6,035 nt of DNA from an uncultured Collinsella sp. (GTDB taxonomy: Bacteria > Actinomycetota > Coriobacteriia > Coriobacteriales > Coriobacteriaceae). The translations under genes and the position numbers were made by a program. A model generated the notes under the pieces. The model had not been told where the DNA came from, did not search any database, and saw only the letters and a list, made by a program, of their open reading frames with translations. This document shows, in pieces, positions 4,916-6,035 of this stretch. Every line of letters begins with the position of its first letter. The first letter of the stretch is position 1. The stretch spans positions 1-6,035 of the forward strand of contig CABSNA010000086.1 of NCBI GenBank assembly GCA_902478865.1, read 5' to 3'.

Positions 4916-5884
4916 CTACTTGGCAAACAGGTTCTTGAGGTTGAACTCGGCCTGAACCGTGCGGAGCATGAGGTCGGTGTCGTCGAGGCCCAGGTGCTGC
5001 TCGTTGGCGTCGGCGGCGAGGGTGCCACGGCGGCGCGCCCAGTTCTCGAGCGCGGCGGGCGCGGACTCGCGGGGGAGCGAGCGGACGTCGGCATCCAGGC
5101 TGCGGCAGATCTGGCGCGAGTCGATGACGATAATCTTGCCGGCGCGGCGTGCCTCGGCGTAACCGTCCAGGTGGATCTTGAACCAACTGTCTTCGAACGC
5201 GGCGTTATGCGCCATGTACGGGTACTTCTTCATAAGTTTGAGCAGCTGCTTCTGCAGTTCCTTGTTCTCGCGGAATGGTTTTTTGCCGTCGATGTCGTCC
5301 CAGGTAATGTGATGGATGTTCGATAGCGGCACATCCTCGCCGCGGTAGATGTCGGACAGGCCGCAGTAGTGTGCCTCGGCGTCATGCGGGACGGCGTCGC
5401 TGGTGAGCTCCATGATCTCCCAGCCCACGTTGATGATATAGCCGCGCTCGGGTGCACGGCCGGTGGTCTCGATGTCGATACCGAGCACGGTGCCCTGGAT
5501 GGGCTTGCGGGCGTAGGCCACGCCGAGCGCGTCGCGGTCGCCGCGGATCTCGCGCATGACGGACGCGGCGGTGCGCTTTTGCATCTTGCCGATGGCGGCG
5601 CAGGTGTCGGCGTCGGACAGACCGCGCGAAAGCGTCGCGGGCGTCACGTTGCGCAGGCGCGCCTCGCCAATCTGGTCGCACAGGTCGCGGTTGCGGTCGG
5701 CCAGATCGCGCACGGTAGCAAAGTCAAAGCCGGGGTCGCCCTCGGCGGTAAAGTACTCGGTCTCGAGCACCTTGAGGGCCTCCTCGCCCTTCTGGCGCTC
5801 GGACTCCATGGCGCCGTGGTCGCCGTAGATAAACATGGGGATAAACGGCTGTCGCTCGTATTCGAGTGCTTGCGATACGTTCAT
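4916..5884 (-). CDS. DEDDh-family 3'-5' exonuclease domain protein
   Basis: A 322-residue cytosolic protein. Residues about 133-310 form an RNase T/DNA polymerase III epsilon-type exonuclease domain, which removes nucleotides from 3' ends of DNA or RNA using two metal ions. Exo I motif GIDIETTG at 135-142 supplies D137 and E139. Exo II is H226-N-A-A-F230-E231-D232, where the family normally has HNxxFD; here Glu takes the Asp position and Asp comes next. Exo III gives H297 and D302 in HLGLDDTDL. The insert between Exo I and II is long (about 85 residues) and contains HHITWDDI. Residues 1-130 are a separate N-terminal region, charged and probably helical, that I do not recognise. Start at 5884 is supported by AAGGAG at 5896-5891, six bases before the ATG. 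It stands alone in the window. Substrate (DNA repair, RNA trimming) cannot be told. Confidence 0.9.
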   Translation of the reverse strand: MNVSQALEYERQPFIPMFIYGDHGAMESERQKGEEALKVLETEYFTAEGDPGFDFATVRDLADRNRDLCDQIGEARLRNVTPATLSRGLSDADTCAAIGKMQKRTAASVMREIRGDRDALGVAYARKPIQGTVLGIDIETTGRAPERGYIINVGWEIMELTSDAVPHDAEAHYCGLSDIYRGEDVPLSNIHHITWDDIDGKKPFRENKELQKQLLKLMKKYPYMAHNAAFEDSWFKIHLDGYAEARRAGKIIVIDSRQICRSLDADVRSLPRESAPAALENWARRRGTLAADANEQHLGLDDTDLMLRTVQAEFNLKNLFAK

Positions 5885-5890
5885 ATGCTG

Positions 5891-5917
5891 CTCCTTGGAC
5901 GGGCCGCGTCGCGCGGC
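5891..5917 (-). promoter_or_regulatory. Exonuclease leader: hairpin plus ribosome binding site
   Basis: GCCGCG (5903-5908) pairs perfectly with CGCGGC (5912-5917) around a 3-base loop, and AAGGAG (5896-5891 on the minus strand) follows six bases later. The ribosome binding site fixes the ATG at 5884. The hairpin is close enough to influence ribosome access, but no alternative pairing with the binding site is obvious. Confidence 0.55.
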
Positions 5918-5945
5918 TCGGGGTTACTGAGTTGTGGCGAGATGA

Positions 5946-6006
5946 TAGTTTACCATGGGCAACTATTGGCACCGCGCCCGGGACAACTACAATACCCTAG
6001 TTGACC
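5946..6006. promoter_or_regulatory. Cluster of four GG-n-CAACTA half-sites upstream of the exonuclease gene
   Basis: Half-sites: 5946-5954 (minus, GGTAAACTA), 5957-5965 (plus, GGGCAACTA), 5981-5989 (plus, GGACAACTA) and 5998-6006 (minus, GGTCAACTA). The first two make a 20-bp palindrome centred on CCATGG (16 of 20 positions symmetric). The last two make a 9-8-9 inverted repeat with one mismatch. They lie 60-120 bases before the exonuclease start, where a promoter is expected; TTGTAA (6023-6018) and TAGGGT (6000-5995) with a 17-base spacer on the minus strand are weak candidates. Probably a regulator's binding region; which gene it serves is open, as the window ends at 6035. Confidence 0.45.
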
Positions 6007-6035
6007 GCTAGGACTTTTACAATGCTGCCGAAAGA

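Noticed and set aside
4794..5186. 130-codon and 88-codon minus-strand frames over the exonuclease C-terminus
   Set aside because: They are Arg/Pro-rich shadow frames of the exonuclease gene, in which the DEDDh motifs lie in the other frame.
5369..6004. 211-codon plus-strand frame over the exonuclease N-terminus
   Set aside because: Antisense shadow of a well-supported gene; Leu/Ala/Gly/Val-rich with no motif.

Overview
The window reads as a contig end from a fairly GC-rich bacterium, most likely a Coriobacteriia member such as Collinsella. This is inference from gene style and from the 396-residue protein, whose layout resembles a family I associate with that class; nothing here proves the genus. 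Bases 1-46 are not biological: they match the tail of the Illumina P5 oligo, an 8-base i5 index and the Nextera Read 1 adapter with the Tn5 mosaic end. Genomic sequence starts at about 47. All four or five credible genes lie on the minus strand.

Layout from right to left, the direction of transcription: (1) 5884-4916, a 322-residue protein with a C-terminal DEDDh 3'-5' exonuclease domain, preceded by a good ribosome binding site, a 5' leader hairpin and a cluster of GG-n-CAACTA half-sites. (2) 4915-4565, AT-rich non-coding DNA with a GC-rich nested hairpin behind the exonuclease gene and one copy of a GTGCA/GAGTATT motif. (3) 4564-3374, a lower-GC gene for a PD-(D/E)XK-like (DUF559/Vsr-type) protein with a coiled C-terminal tail. 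(4) 3373-3025, non-coding DNA bounded by two 44-base inverted arms that carry two more copies of the same motif. (5) 3024-255, a metal-resistance locus.

The metal locus is the best understood part. A SmtB/CzrA-type ArsR repressor (2954-2589) with a complete alpha-5 zinc site is transcribed from a near-consensus promoter whose -35/-10 spacer is itself an operator; a second operator follows immediately. Next comes a free-standing 72-residue heavy-metal-associated (HMA) domain protein (2526-2308), a GC hairpin, a third operator almost identical to the second, and a P1B-2 (Zn/Cd/Pb) exporting ATPase (2207-255). The ATPase has no N-terminal HMA domain and instead carries a lysine/arginine-rich tail. 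The simplest model is that excess Zn(II) (or Cd/Pb) releases the repressor from all three operators, the small HMA protein collects cytosolic metal, and the ATPase pumps it out.

Behind the ATPase gene, at 112-238, is a 127-base nested inverted repeat with 28-bp outer arms. It sits close to the point where the assembly stops in adapter sequence. I see no tRNA, rRNA, CRISPR array, insertion sequence or replication origin.
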